Positions 30,343-40,051 of a stretch of 64,000 nucleotides of DNA are shown one piece after another. This stretch comes from Rhizobium leguminosarum (GTDB taxonomy: Bacteria; Pseudomonadota; Alphaproteobacteria; Rhizobiales; Rhizobiaceae): NCBI RefSeq assembly GCF_017876795.1, contig NZ_JAGIOR010000001.1, positions 839,501 to 903,500 on the forward strand, written 5' to 3'. The first letter of the stretch is position 1; each line of letters starts with the position of its first letter. The notes under the pieces are model-generated. The model was not told the origin of the DNA. It did no database searches and saw nothing but the letters and a program-made list of their open reading frames with translations. A program made the position numbers and the translations under genes.

Positions 30343-30780
30343 GTGATCAGCGTGGATGATCTCGATACTGAACTCTTGAGTGCACTTCGCCACAACGCCC
30401 GGATTTCCGTCTCTTCGCTAGCGGCGATGACCGGCGCATCGCGGGCAACGGTTGCCGCCCGGATCGACCGGCTGGTCGCCGGCGGCACCATCGTCGGCTT
30501 CACCATCCGCACCGGTCATGAGACCCGGTCCGCAGGCGTGCGCGCCATCGTCATGATCGAGGTGCTCGGCAAGCTCGCCGACAGGGTGGCCGATCAGTTG
30601 AGGGGGGTGCCGCAAGTGCGCGCGCTTCACAGCACCAACGGCAAATGGGATTTCGTCGCCGAACTCGAAGATCGCGATCTAGCCTCGTTCGACGAGACGC
30701 TGCGCCGCATCCGGCTGATCAACGGCATCAACTCGACCGAGACCAACATTCTGCTCAAGACGAGCAAGACGGGTTTCTAA
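30343..30780 (+). CDS. Lrp/AsnC-family regulator of arginine catabolism
   Basis: A 145-aa protein with an N-terminal helix-turn-helix (ISVSSLAAMTGASRATVAAR then IDRLVAGGTIVGFTI) and a C-terminal ligand-binding RAM domain (VRAIVMIEVLGKLADRVADQ). It starts at GTG 30343. It is divergent from arginase/ornithine aminotransferase across a 124-bp AT-rich region, the usual layout of an amino-acid-responsive activator and its target. Its stop is 6 bp from the convergent tamB stop. Confidence 0.9.
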   Translation: MISVDDLDTELLSALRHNARISVSSLAAMTGASRATVAARIDRLVAGGTIVGFTIRTGHETRSAGVRAIVMIEVLGKLADRVADQLRGVPQVRALHSTNGKWDFVAELEDRDLASFDETLRRIRLINGINSTETNILLKTSKTGF

Positions 30781-30786
30781 GCCGGC

Positions 30787-33700
30787 TCAATATTCCCGTT
30801 CGTAGACGATGCCCGCTTCGCCCGCACCATTGCCGCCGGCGGCGCCGCGCAGCTTGACGCCGCGGCCGACGTCGAGGTTGATCACCCCCTTGGCGCCGGC
30901 CGAGCCACCCTGCTGCAATTCGAAATAGGTGCGGTCGTTGAGATAGCGGCCGACGCTGACGCTGGTCTGGCCCTTGGAATCGGTGCTGATATCGAGATCG
31001 TCGACGCCGAGCTGGTTGCGCAGGCCTTCGAAAAGCGAGGTCGAGCGGTTGCCGGCCAGCTGGCTGACGGCGTCGGCCAGCTGGGCGATCTGCACCGGCG
31101 AGAGTTTTGACATCGATTGGCCAAAGATCAGCTGTGCCAGCACCTCGTCCTGAGGCAGCTGCGGCGAGGAGGAAAAGGTGATCGCGGGGTCGGTGGCAAG
31201 GCCCGCCACGTCGACGGTCAGCGTCGTCGAGCCAGAGGCCGAGGTCGCTTCCATATCAAGGGCCGGCGTCAGGTCGCCGGCAAAGGTGATCCGGCTCTTG
31301 TCGGTGAAATCCAGGCGGCGGTTGAGAATGGTCAAGCGGCCGCGGCGCATGGTGAAACCGCCGGTCACGATCGGCGCTGCCGCAGTTCCGCGGATCGTCA
31401 CCCGGCCGCCGAGCTCGGCATCGATGCCGCGGCCGCGCGCGAAGATATGCGAGGGCGCGTCGATTTCGAGATCGAGGGTGATCGTCGAGGATTTCTCGCC
31501 GGGTTTCCGCTCGCCGTCGTCGCGCAGCTGCGCAAGTACCGCCCGCGGCGCATTCTTATGCCGGATATCGATTTGACTGAGCGATGTCGGCAATTTTTCC
31601 GGGACGGTGATCGAGGTCTTGTCCAGCCGAAGCTTGCCGCTCAGCGTCGAATTCATGATCGGCCCGCGCAGGCCGAGCGTGCCGTTGACGGTGGAGACGA
31701 CGAGGGTTCCATCGACATAGACCGCCTTGTCGAGCTTGATCGAAATGTCGGCGGGAAAGCCGCCGGCCGGCTGGATGCCGATGGTGCCGCTTGCGGAAAC
31801 TGTGCCGCCGCCGCCAAGGTTGCCGCTGAGGCGCGAGATCACGGCCTGGCTGCCGTTGAAGCTCACGGTTGCCGCCAGATTGTTGACGGCGAGATTGCGC
31901 CGGACGTCGACGAGCTTTGCGCCTGATGTCGAGACGGTGCCGTTGATGACGGGTGCTGCAGCCGTTCCGCTAACCTGCAGATTGACGGTGGCGACGCCGT
32001 CGGCGACGAGGCCCTGTTGCGCCAGCGGCGCGCCGAGCACGGCGAAAGGAAGATTGCCGTTGAAGCGCATGTCGATGGCGCGATTGCCTGTGATCACAAC
32101 GCTGCCGCCACCCTTCAGCGACATGCCGGCGTCGCCGGCAAGGCTGGTGTCGACCGTCAGCTTATTTCCGGCAAGTTTGCCGGATGCACCGATGGTGAAT
32201 GGCGAAAGGCCGGCGCCTTTTGTCTGGCTCGTCGCGGCGTTCTTCCAATCGACCTTGAAATCGACGGAAGGCGCCGATAGTGCACCCGTGGCCTTGACCG
32301 TCGCCGAGACCGCGCCCTCGGCTGCAAGGCCTGGGACAAAGCCGTTGGCAATGGCAGCCGGAACATCGTTGGCGTTCGCCGTGACGTCGATCGACCGGAT
32401 CGTCGTGCCTGCGATGGCGAGATTGCCGGCGGCTTTCAGTGCGATGCCGCCGCCGCTGAGATTGGCGTCGAAATCGAGCCGGTCGCCGGCGTATTTTCCC
32501 GTTGCCGTCAGCGCCAGGCGGGAGAGGCCGGCAGCCTTGGTGTGGCTGGTCGCGGCATCCTTCCAGTCGAGCTTGAAATCGACGATCGGATTGGCCGGCG
32601 TTCCCGACGTGACGGCGCTTGCCGAAAGCGTGCCTTCGGCGCCGAGACCGGGAACGAAGGCATTGGCAATATTGGCCGGCAGCGCCGGAATATCGGCATT
32701 GATCGAAAGATCCCGGATGGCTGTTCCGGCAATGGTGACGCCGCCTGTCGCCTTTGCCACCACCCCGTCCCTGCCGGCGAGGTTGGCATCGAAGTCGACC
32801 CTGTCATTGGCGTATTTTCCGGATGCTGCGGCACTCAGGCCGGAAAGGCCGCTGCTTTTGGTCTGAGCGGTTGCGGCGTTCTTCCAATCGAGCTTGAAAT
32901 CGACGGCGGGTTTGGGCAGCGCGCCAGAGGCGGATGCCGTTCCCGACACCGTTCCCTCAGCGGCGAGACCGGGGAGGAAGTCGTTGGCAAGGGCTGCCGG
33001 CAGGTTGGCAAGATCGGCCTTGACGTCGAGGTTGCGGATCGAGGTGCCCGACATCGCGACATTGCCGGTGGCTTTCAGCGAGAGGCCATCCTTGCCGCCG
33101 AGAGCGGCATCGAAATCGAGCTTCTCGTCGGCAAAGTGTCCCGATGCGGTCAGCGCCAGGCCGGAGAGATGAGCGCTCTTCGTCTGCCTCGTTGCGGCAT
33201 CGGTCCAGTCGAGCTTGAAATCGGCGTTCGGTGCCGCAGGGGTGCCGGCGGCAGATATCGTGCCTGATATCGTGCCGTTCGCCGCGAGATCCGGAACGAA
33301 GGCGTTAGCAAGAGCGGCCGGAACCTTGGCGATCGCGGCGTCGAGCTTGATGCTGTCGATCGCCTTGCCGGCAAGCGCGACGTTGCCTGCGGCCTTCAGC
33401 GACAAGCCATTATCACCGCTAACTGCCGTATCGAAATCCAGCTTGTTTTCGGCGAATTTTCCCGATGCAGTCACGTCAAGGCCGGCAAGGCCGGCGTGTT
33501 TCGTGTGACTCGTCGCGGCGTTTTTCCAATTGAGGTCGAAATCGGCGGACGGAGCGGAAAGGGATCCGGCGGCCGAGACCGTTCCGGTAATGGCGCCCTC
33601 CGCCGCAAGATCGGCGACGAAACCGTTGGCAATGCCGGCCGGGACATTGGCCAGGGCGGCGTCGATTTTGACATCGCCGATCGTCGTGCCCGTGATAGCG

Positions 33701-36700
33701 ACATTGCCGTTTGCCTTGAGCAACAGGCTGTCGGCGCCGCTTGCTGCCGCGTTGAAATCCAGCTTGTTGTCGGCGATTTTTCCGGATGCGGTGACGCCAA
33801 GGGCGGCAATGCCGGCATGTTTGGTGTGGCTCGTCGCGGCGTCTTTCCACGTGAGATCGAAATCGGCGGTCGGGGCGGCAAGGGATCCGGCGGCCGAGAG
33901 CTTTCCTGAGATCATGCCTTCGGCAGCGAGGTCGGCGACGAAGCTATTGGCGATAGCTGCCGGAACATTCGCCAGCGCTGCATCGAACTTGACGTTGCCG
34001 ATCGTCGTGCCTGTCATGGCGAGATTGCCGGTTGCGTTCACCGACAGCTTGTCGGCGCCTGATATCGCCGCGTCGAAGTCGAGTTTGCTGTCGGCGAATT
34101 TCCCCGAAGCCTTCACCGCGAGATCGGCAACACCGGCGCGTTTCGTCTGGCTCGTCGCAGCGCCTTTCCAATCGAGATCGAAATTGGCGGTTGGCGTATT
34201 GAGGGGGCCGGCGGCCGAGATCTTACCGGTAATCGTGCCTTCGGCGGCCAGATCGGGAACGAAACCATTGGCGATGCGGGCGGGTAGATTGAGGATATCG
34301 GCGTCGACATCCAGCACTGGTGCCTTGGGGTCGGCGAGTGCGACATTGCCGGCGGCCTTCAGCGAAAGGCCGTCGACGTTGCTGACCGTCGTGTCGAAAT
34401 CGAGTTTCTTGTCGGCGAATTTGCCGCCGGCGGTGATGCCGAGCGGTGCCAGCCCGGCTCCCTTAGTCTGGCCCGTCGTCGCATCCTTCCAGTCGAGCTT
34501 GAAGTCGGCAACAGGTGCTGCCGGCGTTCCCGTCACGGCAATCGTTCCGGAAATCGTGCCGCCGGCCGAAAGGTTCGGCACGAAACCGTTGGCAAGCGCT
34601 GCCGGGAGTTCGTGGATGTCGGCATCAAGCTTCAGCGTCTCGCCGGCCGAACCGGTGACGCTCACCGAGCCGGTGCCGGTCTTCAGCGTCAGCCCGTTCA
34701 GATTGGCGGCGCCGGCGACGATCGCGACCTGTGTCGGTGCCGCGAGTTCGACCGGGATATTGCGCGGGCTGGCCGAGAAGCGATCAAGGTTTAAGTCGAT
34801 CGTGCCGTCTGCCGCCTCGATACTGCCGGCCGCCAGCACGGGATTGCCGTCATAGGCGGCATTAAGGTCGAAATCGGTATGGTTCTGCTGCTTGGTGAAA
34901 CCGAGCGAAAGGCCGGCAAGCCTGTTCGACCCGGCATTCACCTCGTCGGCCTTGACCGTGCCGTTTGCCGCAAGGGCGCTGAGATCGCTGACCGTGACGT
35001 CGATCTCCGGCTTGACGATAGCAAGCGTATCGCGGCGGATGGCGCCGCCAGTCGCCTGCAGCTTGAGGGCGATCTTGCCGCCGTCGCTCGCAACCCCGAG
35101 CGAACCCTTGAGGTCGCCTTCGGCCTTCTGTCCGCCGAGTGCTGCGAGCAGGCCGATATTGGGGAAATCGAAGGTCAGTGCGCCTGTCGGCTCCAGGGAG
35201 GGCGAGAATTCGACATTGCCAGTCAGCCGGTTGCCGCCGATATCGGCGGTCAGCGCCGGAAGGATAATCCTGCCGTCCTGCGAACTGATGTCGCCGTTGA
35301 TGCCGATCGGCTGGCCGTCGATCGTGCCGGTGGCGGCGATCCTGCCCTGCGGCGCCTTGGGATCGGCGAGACCCGACAGGTCGATATTGAGATTGCCGAG
35401 CGCGCGGTCGGCCAGATGCAGGCTGGCGGCCTTGAGATTGGCCGTCACGGAGATTGTGGGGAGCTCACCGCCAACTCTCAACGCATAAGCCGCCCCACCG
35501 ATGGCGCCGGGGATAAGCTTGCCGACGTCAGGCAGCCGGCCGGAGAGATCGGCATTCAACATCGAGCCGTCGAGCACGACGCTGCCGGCGGCCTCAAGCG
35601 TGCCGGACTTGAGCACGAGGTTGGACAGCGCGAATTTCGACGGGATGGTGCCGACCACCTGGCTTTCGAGCGAGATCGGTCCGTCGAACCTGGCCGTCAC
35701 CGCAACCGGCAGGGCTGCCGGTGCGATGGTGAGCTTGGCGTTGCCGGTCAGCGCTTGGTCTGTCAGCCGATAGGAGCCGTTGAGGCTGCCGCTGATGTTG
35801 GCGCTTTCGACGGTGGTGCCGTTGAAGCCGATGCTGCCGGGCGTTATCTGCAGAGGCGAGGCGATCGTGACCGGGCCCTGGACGGCGCGATTGAGGTTCG
35901 GCTCTGCAAAGGTTGCGTCGCCGGCAACGAGGCGCAGCTGGACGCTGCCGGAACGGGCGGCGAGATTGAAGGCATCGCTCTTTGCCGTCAGCTTGACGTT
36001 GCCGATATTGGCCTGAGGCAAGGTCGCGGTATCGAGCGACCCGCTGACATTCAGCCGGGCCGCCTGCGCATCGCCGGTCAGGGCCAGATTGAGGCCCGAT
36101 ATCAGGAAACGTGCTTCGCCTTCGGCGAGCGGCCAGCGGAAATCGACAGGTCCCGACGTGCCGAGCAGATTGGCGTTCAGGCTGTTGTTGCCGGCCGGAT
36201 CGAGGGTGCCTGAGGCGGCGATGACGACGCTGCCGGTGGCGATATTGCCGGTCTGGATATCGATCTTGCCGTGGTTGTCGAAGGTGGTGGCAAGATCGAT
36301 ATTGGTCTGGCCGGCAAAAAGCGGCCGGAAAGCCGAGGGAAGCAGCGAGCTCAGGTCGCCGCCGCCCTTGAGGTCGAGGTGGTGCAGTCCGTCTGCGCTG
36401 ATCTGATGCCGGCCTTCGATCGCGGCGCGCTGCTGTCCGTCGAGGGCCGCCTGCAATTTGCCTTTCCAGTCGGATATCGGTCCCTGGCCGTCGAGATCGA
36501 TGTTGACGGCAGGATCATCAGGCAGGCCGAGAAAGCCGGCCAGCAGCCCACCCTTCGGCTCGGACAGCTGCGCCTTCAGCCGCAGCCGGTTTTCGGCCGG
36601 CGCATAGGCGATGTCGGCGGCAAGCCGCGCATCCGGGACCTCATGACGGCTGACATTGACGACCGCCTCGCCGCCATCACCGTTCGCCGAAAGACTGCCT

Positions 36701-37242
36701 TCGGCAGCAAGCGCAAAAGCGCGCCCGGCAAAGGGTGCGGCCAGTTTGATGTCGGGCAACGCGACGCGGTCGATGTCGACCTTGATCGGGAGGCTGAAAC
36801 CGCCGGCATTTTCTGCTCCGGGCCGCGAGGGCAGGGTGCGCACCGGCTTGCGCAGCACGTCGATCGTTTCGATTTCGAAACGTTTGGCGTGGAAGATTCC
36901 GGTCAACAGCGCCAGCGGGTTCCAGTCGATCGCGATGCCGTGAATTTCCGCAAACACGCCTCGGGTGTCGGAGATCGAGATCTCGGCGGCGCGAAGCCCG
37001 CCGGTCAAAAGGCCTTGCGGTTCACGCACGGTAATCGTCATGTCGCGGTTGGAAAGCGTGGAGGCTATCTTTTCGGTGACGATGCGGGCGCCAAAGGCGG
37101 TGAAGCCGAAGATCGCAAGTGCCAGGACGGCAAGAATCAAGAACGCGCCAACGCCATAGGCGGTGAGCCGGAGGATCCAGTTGACGATTTTTGCCAGCGT
37201 TTGCATCGGCGCGGACACTACCCCGTTTTCATCATGGCTCAC
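30787..37242 (-). CDS. tamB: Translocation and assembly module inner-membrane component TamB
   Basis: A 2151-aa AsmA/TamB-type bridge protein. There is one N-terminal membrane anchor (about residues 25-50), a very long beta-rich region, and the C-terminal TamB (DUF490) domain with PAPIVTGGFTMRRG-like and DEVLAQLIFGQSMSKLSPVQ segments. It works with TamA in outer-membrane protein or lipid transfer. The central part holds eight consecutive related units of about 107 residues (see the repeat entry), making it long for the family. The first codon is GTG; ATG 37206 (MQTLAKIVNWILRL) is an alternative. It lies downstream of tamA, separated by a two-hairpin repeat. Confidence 0.93.
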   Translation of the reverse strand: MSHDENGVVSAPMQTLAKIVNWILRLTAYGVGAFLILAVLALAIFGFTAFGARIVTEKIASTLSNRDMTITVREPQGLLTGGLRAAEISISDTRGVFAEIHGIAIDWNPLALLTGIFHAKRFEIETIDVLRKPVRTLPSRPGAENAGGFSLPIKVDIDRVALPDIKLAAPFAGRAFALAAEGSLSANGDGGEAVVNVSRHEVPDARLAADIAYAPAENRLRLKAQLSEPKGGLLAGFLGLPDDPAVNIDLDGQGPISDWKGKLQAALDGQQRAAIEGRHQISADGLHHLDLKGGGDLSSLLPSAFRPLFAGQTNIDLATTFDNHGKIDIQTGNIATGSVVIAASGTLDPAGNNSLNANLLGTSGPVDFRWPLAEGEARFLISGLNLALTGDAQAARLNVSGSLDTATLPQANIGNVKLTAKSDAFNLAARSGSVQLRLVAGDATFAEPNLNRAVQGPVTIASPLQITPGSIGFNGTTVESANISGSLNGSYRLTDQALTGNAKLTIAPAALPVAVTARFDGPISLESQVVGTIPSKFALSNLVLKSGTLEAAGSVVLDGSMLNADLSGRLPDVGKLIPGAIGGAAYALRVGGELPTISVTANLKAASLHLADRALGNLNIDLSGLADPKAPQGRIAATGTIDGQPIGINGDISSQDGRIILPALTADIGGNRLTGNVEFSPSLEPTGALTFDFPNIGLLAALGGQKAEGDLKGSLGVASDGGKIALKLQATGGAIRRDTLAIVKPEIDVTVSDLSALAANGTVKADEVNAGSNRLAGLSLGFTKQQNHTDFDLNAAYDGNPVLAAGSIEAADGTIDLNLDRFSASPRNIPVELAAPTQVAIVAGAANLNGLTLKTGTGSVSVTGSAGETLKLDADIHELPAALANGFVPNLSAGGTISGTIAVTGTPAAPVADFKLDWKDATTGQTKGAGLAPLGITAGGKFADKKLDFDTTVSNVDGLSLKAAGNVALADPKAPVLDVDADILNLPARIANGFVPDLAAEGTITGKISAAGPLNTPTANFDLDWKGAATSQTKRAGVADLAVKASGKFADSKLDFDAAISGADKLSVNATGNLAMTGTTIGNVKFDAALANVPAAIANSFVADLAAEGMISGKLSAAGSLAAPTADFDLTWKDAATSHTKHAGIAALGVTASGKIADNKLDFNAAASGADSLLLKANGNVAITGTTIGDVKIDAALANVPAGIANGFVADLAAEGAITGTVSAAGSLSAPSADFDLNWKNAATSHTKHAGLAGLDVTASGKFAENKLDFDTAVSGDNGLSLKAAGNVALAGKAIDSIKLDAAIAKVPAALANAFVPDLAANGTISGTISAAGTPAAPNADFKLDWTDAATRQTKSAHLSGLALTASGHFADEKLDFDAALGGKDGLSLKATGNVAMSGTSIRNLDVKADLANLPAALANDFLPGLAAEGTVSGTASASGALPKPAVDFKLDWKNAATAQTKSSGLSGLSAAASGKYANDRVDFDANLAGRDGVVAKATGGVTIAGTAIRDLSINADIPALPANIANAFVPGLGAEGTLSASAVTSGTPANPIVDFKLDWKDAATSHTKAAGLSRLALTATGKYAGDRLDFDANLSGGGIALKAAGNLAIAGTTIRSIDVTANANDVPAAIANGFVPGLAAEGAVSATVKATGALSAPSVDFKVDWKNAATSQTKGAGLSPFTIGASGKLAGNKLTVDTSLAGDAGMSLKGGGSVVITGNRAIDMRFNGNLPFAVLGAPLAQQGLVADGVATVNLQVSGTAAAPVINGTVSTSGAKLVDVRRNLAVNNLAATVSFNGSQAVISRLSGNLGGGGTVSASGTIGIQPAGGFPADISIKLDKAVYVDGTLVVSTVNGTLGLRGPIMNSTLSGKLRLDKTSITVPEKLPTSLSQIDIRHKNAPRAVLAQLRDDGERKPGEKSSTITLDLEIDAPSHIFARGRGIDAELGGRVTIRGTAAAPIVTGGFTMRRGRLTILNRRLDFTDKSRITFAGDLTPALDMEATSASGSTTLTVDVAGLATDPAITFSSSPQLPQDEVLAQLIFGQSMSKLSPVQIAQLADAVSQLAGNRSTSLFEGLRNQLGVDDLDISTDSKGQTSVSVGRYLNDRTYFELQQGGSAGAKGVINLDVGRGVKLRGAAGGNGAGEAGIVYEREY
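31955..34525 (-). repeat. Eight tandem ~321-bp coding repeats in tamB
   Basis: Seven clear units of about 107 codons plus a divergent eighth (lowest coordinates). Each unit opens with a D-F-x-(L/V)-x-W-K/T-(D/N/G)-A-A/T-T anchor and continues with QTK or HTK, SGKFA-(D/E)-x-KLDFD, GNVA, IANGFVPDLAAEG and G-x-x-SAAG. The anchor recurs near 32240, 32560, 32881, 33201, 33521, 33845, 34163 and 34485, about 321 bp apart. Divergence between units shows they are old duplications. Confidence 0.93.
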
Positions 37243-37262
37243 AAATCGGAATCGGCAATTCT

Positions 37263-37373
37263 AGAGCATGATGCCGAAAAGTGTGCGCGGTTTTCGGCAT
37301 CATGCTCTAACTCTTTAAATGTAGAACAGGATTCAGATTTTAGGCCGACCGGGCCTAAAATCATCCTGTTCTA
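37263..37373. repeat. Composite two-hairpin intergenic repeat, copy 3
   Basis: AGAGCATGATGCCGAAAA pairs with TTTTCGGCATCATGCTCT; after the linker ACTCTTTAAATGT, AGAACAGGAT pairs with ATCCTGTTCT. It fills the tamA-tamB gap, and its last bases form the tamA stop codon (TAG, 37373-37371 on the minus strand). Confidence 0.93.
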
Positions 37374-39299
37374 GAAGGATTGGCCGATGCCGGCATAGAT
37401 TCCATAATCTGTGCCATCTTCGTACTTGTTCAGCGGCATGGCAAAATCAAGCCGCAGCGGGCCGAAAGGCGTCGCATATCGTATCCCGGCGCCGGCGCCG
37501 GCGCGGATATCGGAAAAGCCGGGAAAGGTGCTGTCCGATACGGTGCCGACATCGATGAAGGGCACGATGCCGATCGTATCGGTGATCTTGATGCGGGCCT
37601 CCAGCGAGCCTGTGACATAGGAGCGGCCGCCGGTGGGATCGCCATTATCGTTATAGGGCGAGATTTCCTGATAGCTGTATCCGCGCACCGAGCCGCCGCC
37701 GCCGGCAAAGAAGCGCTGGGTGGCGGGAATGTTCTCGATGCCGCCGCCGCCGATCAGCACGCCGGCGGCGACCTTGCCGGCCAGCACCACGCCGTCCTCG
37801 GCGCCGAACGGCAGATAGCCGGAGATCGAGCCCTGGAATGCCGCATAGGGCGTGGCGTTGAAGATCTCGTAGCCGGGCTTGGCCGAAAATGTCGCGCGAT
37901 AGCCTTCGGTCGGGTTGAACTTGTCGTCGCGTGCGTCGCGGTCATATTGCAGCGGCAGGGTGAAGGTCAGATAGTCGTTGGTGCCGAAGGCGTCGTCGTC
38001 GCGTTCCCAGCTGACCTCGCCGCTCGCCGAAACCGTGGCCCGGTCGGTCAGCTCGTAGGACAGGCCGAGCGAAGCGGTGACGAGCGTTGCATTATAGGCA
38101 TCCGGATTTTCGGTCTTGGCGACGATGCCGGCCTTCAGCGTGGCGGCCGGGAAGAAGGCGCCAGGTTTGGTAAAAAGGATGCCTGCCGAATAGTCGAGGT
38201 TGCCGACATCCGTGGTTTCGCCAAGCCGCGAGACCGAGCCCTCGATCCGCAGCGTTTCGGCTTCGCCGAACAGATTGCGGTGGCCCCAATAGCCCTGAAC
38301 GCCGAAGCCATCGGTGGTCGAATATTGCGCGCCGACGCCGAAATAGCGCCGCTTGCCTTCGGAGACCTCGATCGTCATCGGCAAGGTGCCATCCGGCGCC
38401 AGCGCATCGGCTTCATGAATGGTGACGCTTGAAAAGACGCCGAGGGCGCGAAGCCGCTCGCCGGCTTTCTTCAGCGTCTCCGGGGAATAGGCTTCGCCCT
38501 TGTCGAGCCGGGAGTAACGCTGGATGAAACCTGGCTTGACGGTCTTTTCGCCGGTGACGCTGACATCGCCGATCGGGGCGACCGGGCCACCCTCGGCCGC
38601 AAGGACGATATCGACGGTATCGCTGTTGTGATCGGCGACGACCTTGCGTTCGGTCAGCTTGGCAAACGGCCGGCCCTCGCTCTTCAACTGCTCGACGATC
38701 TTGTCGCCGGCCTTGATGATGGCAAGCGAGCCGGCCTGAGCGCCCGGAGCCAGATCGTAATCGGCGGGGTTGTGGTTTGCTGCATCGCCGCCGAACTGGA
38801 CCTCCCTGACCTTGAAGATCGGGCCGGGCGCAATGTCGACGGTGACCGGGACCGGCGCCGACCGGTCGAATGTCGGGTTGGGCGGCAGGTCGTCGATATT
38901 CCTGCCGTCGATGGTGATCGTCACCACACCGCCATAACGGGCTTTTTCATACAGGGTGGCGATCAGCCGCTCACGGTCGTCGCGCGCCTTGACGACGATG
39001 CCGAGATCGCCGGAAACCGGCTGCTTCTGGTCACCGACAAGACGGGAACTGTTTTCCAGCGCTTCTTTCAGGTCGGGATCGGCGGTATCGGCCTTCAGGT
39101 CGATATGGTAGCGCACCGGATCGGGCACCTGTTGACCTTCGTCCTCGTCCTTGCCGAAGATGGTGATGCCAAAAAGCTTGAAGGCGTAAGCGTCGCCGAT
39201 CAGGACCGGTGAGAACGCAGCTGCCGCTGCGACCACCATCATGGTGCCTGTTCGCCGATACGCAGTACCTGTTTTCGGGCCTGTCCCTCTAATCCGCAT
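37371..39299 (-). CDS. tamA: Outer-membrane assembly protein TamA (BamA superfamily)
   Basis: A 642-aa Omp85-family protein. It has a signal-like N-terminus (MMVVAAAAAFSPVLIGDAYA), POTRA domains up to about residue 300 (for example PAPIGDVSVTGEKTVKPGF), and a 16-strand beta barrel ending in the aromatic residue F (YGIYAGIGQSF), as outer-membrane proteins require. FFAGGGGSVRGYSYQ is the conserved VRGY/F lid-lock motif. It pairs with tamB downstream. The stop codon is contributed by the repeat element. Confidence 0.94.
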   Translation of the reverse strand: MRIRGTGPKTGTAYRRTGTMMVVAAAAAFSPVLIGDAYAFKLFGITIFGKDEDEGQQVPDPVRYHIDLKADTADPDLKEALENSSRLVGDQKQPVSGDLGIVVKARDDRERLIATLYEKARYGGVVTITIDGRNIDDLPPNPTFDRSAPVPVTVDIAPGPIFKVREVQFGGDAANHNPADYDLAPGAQAGSLAIIKAGDKIVEQLKSEGRPFAKLTERKVVADHNSDTVDIVLAAEGGPVAPIGDVSVTGEKTVKPGFIQRYSRLDKGEAYSPETLKKAGERLRALGVFSSVTIHEADALAPDGTLPMTIEVSEGKRRYFGVGAQYSTTDGFGVQGYWGHRNLFGEAETLRIEGSVSRLGETTDVGNLDYSAGILFTKPGAFFPAATLKAGIVAKTENPDAYNATLVTASLGLSYELTDRATVSASGEVSWERDDDAFGTNDYLTFTLPLQYDRDARDDKFNPTEGYRATFSAKPGYEIFNATPYAAFQGSISGYLPFGAEDGVVLAGKVAAGVLIGGGGIENIPATQRFFAGGGGSVRGYSYQEISPYNDNGDPTGGRSYVTGSLEARIKITDTIGIVPFIDVGTVSDSTFPGFSDIRAGAGAGIRYATPFGPLRLDFAMPLNKYEDGTDYGIYAGIGQSF

Positions 39300-39412
39300 A
39301 CGCCGCTTTTGGTTACGTCTACAATGAAGCTTCGTTGCCCAGCCGTGAACAGCTTAGCGACAAAAACGCGCGGGGTGTACCATTTTAAATTGCCCGCGCT
39401 CTAATTTAGTAC

Positions 39413-39442
39413 AAAAAATCCCGGAGGTGTGTCCGGGATTTC
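39413..39442 (-). terminator. Rho-independent terminator of the glycine-zipper lipoprotein gene
   Basis: On the minus strand AATCCCGGA pairs with TCCGGGATT around an ACACACC-type loop and is followed by a T run. It lies 28 bp after the small lipoprotein gene. Confidence 0.88.
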
Positions 39443-39469
39443 CTGAATGTGACGGTTTGTAAGCGGTTC

Positions 39470-39727
39470 TCAGCGCGGGCAGCTATCAATGTAGCGGCGG
39501 CCGTAGCGGTCGCGATAGTAGCACTGGCCGGGCTGTTCGGCGACGCTGCCGATCAGCGCGCCGGACACGCCGCCGATAGCGGCGCCGACCGCTGCGCCAC
39601 GAACATTGCCGGTGACTGCGCCGCCGATGACGGCGCCTGAAGCAGCGCCGATACCGGCGCCCTGTTGTGTCGGCGTGCAGCTTGCGATCGCCAGGCCGAC
39701 CAATGCGAGTAAGACAGCTTTCTTCAT
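39470..39727 (-). CDS. Small glycine-zipper lipoprotein
   Basis: An 85-aa protein. It has a lipoprotein signal with lipobox LAIASC (Cys17), then a glycine-zipper segment (GAGIGAASGAVIGGAVTG then AAVGAAIGGVSGALIGSV), and a short C-terminal CYYRDRYGRRYIDSCP with two cysteines. This resembles SlyB/OsmB-like or YMGG-type envelope proteins common in rhizobia. It is probably anchored to the outer membrane. It has its own terminator and is divergent from hemA. Confidence 0.85.
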   Translation of the reverse strand: MKKAVLLALVGLAIASCTPTQQGAGIGAASGAVIGGAVTGNVRGAAVGAAIGGVSGALIGSVAEQPGQCYYRDRYGRRYIDSCPR

Positions 39728-40051
39728 CTTTTTTTCTCCGAGGTTGTTGCCCAGCGGGCAAAGGTCGTCCCTTTTATTTTTCTTAGGCTAGACCGAAAAC
39801 TATGTCCGAAGAAAGGGTTGTCCACCGGCGCGCCGATTTTTTTGCGATACCGGCCGTCGTCGTGCTTGCGGCGATCGGCAAGCTCTGCCGGGTTTGCCGG
39901 ATCAATTTCATTGATCGCCACACGCAGATTTTTTATCTGGAATCATTCAAAAAACTGGGCCTTTTGCCGCAGTTGATGGTAAAGCAAAGGGTAAGCATTG
40001 ACGCGCGGACGTCCGATCGGCAAGAACGGCCGCGCGATACTGGAGCATATG
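39728..40051. other. Intergenic region upstream of hemA
   Basis: This 324-bp region between divergent genes has no convincing ORF. A palindrome GATCAATTTCATTGATC lies at 39900-39916 (arms GATCAA/TTGATC), about 135 bp before the hemA ATG. It is not the TTGAT-N4-ATCAA order of an FNR-type anaerobox; the arms are in the opposite order. It may bind another regulator. Confidence 0.5.

Noticed and set aside
31955..34525. Possible CRISPR-like or satellite array
   Set aside because: The period is 321 bp, in frame, with diverged protein-coding units; no short identical repeats with unique spacers.
34879..36213. 444-aa and similar frames antisense to tamB
   Set aside because: They mirror the repetitive sense gene and show its periodicity; no start signals or domains.
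39900..39916. FNR/FixK anaerobox upstream of hemA
   Set aside because: The palindrome is GATCAA-N5-TTGATC; an anaerobox needs TTGAT-N4-ATCAA. The arm order is wrong.
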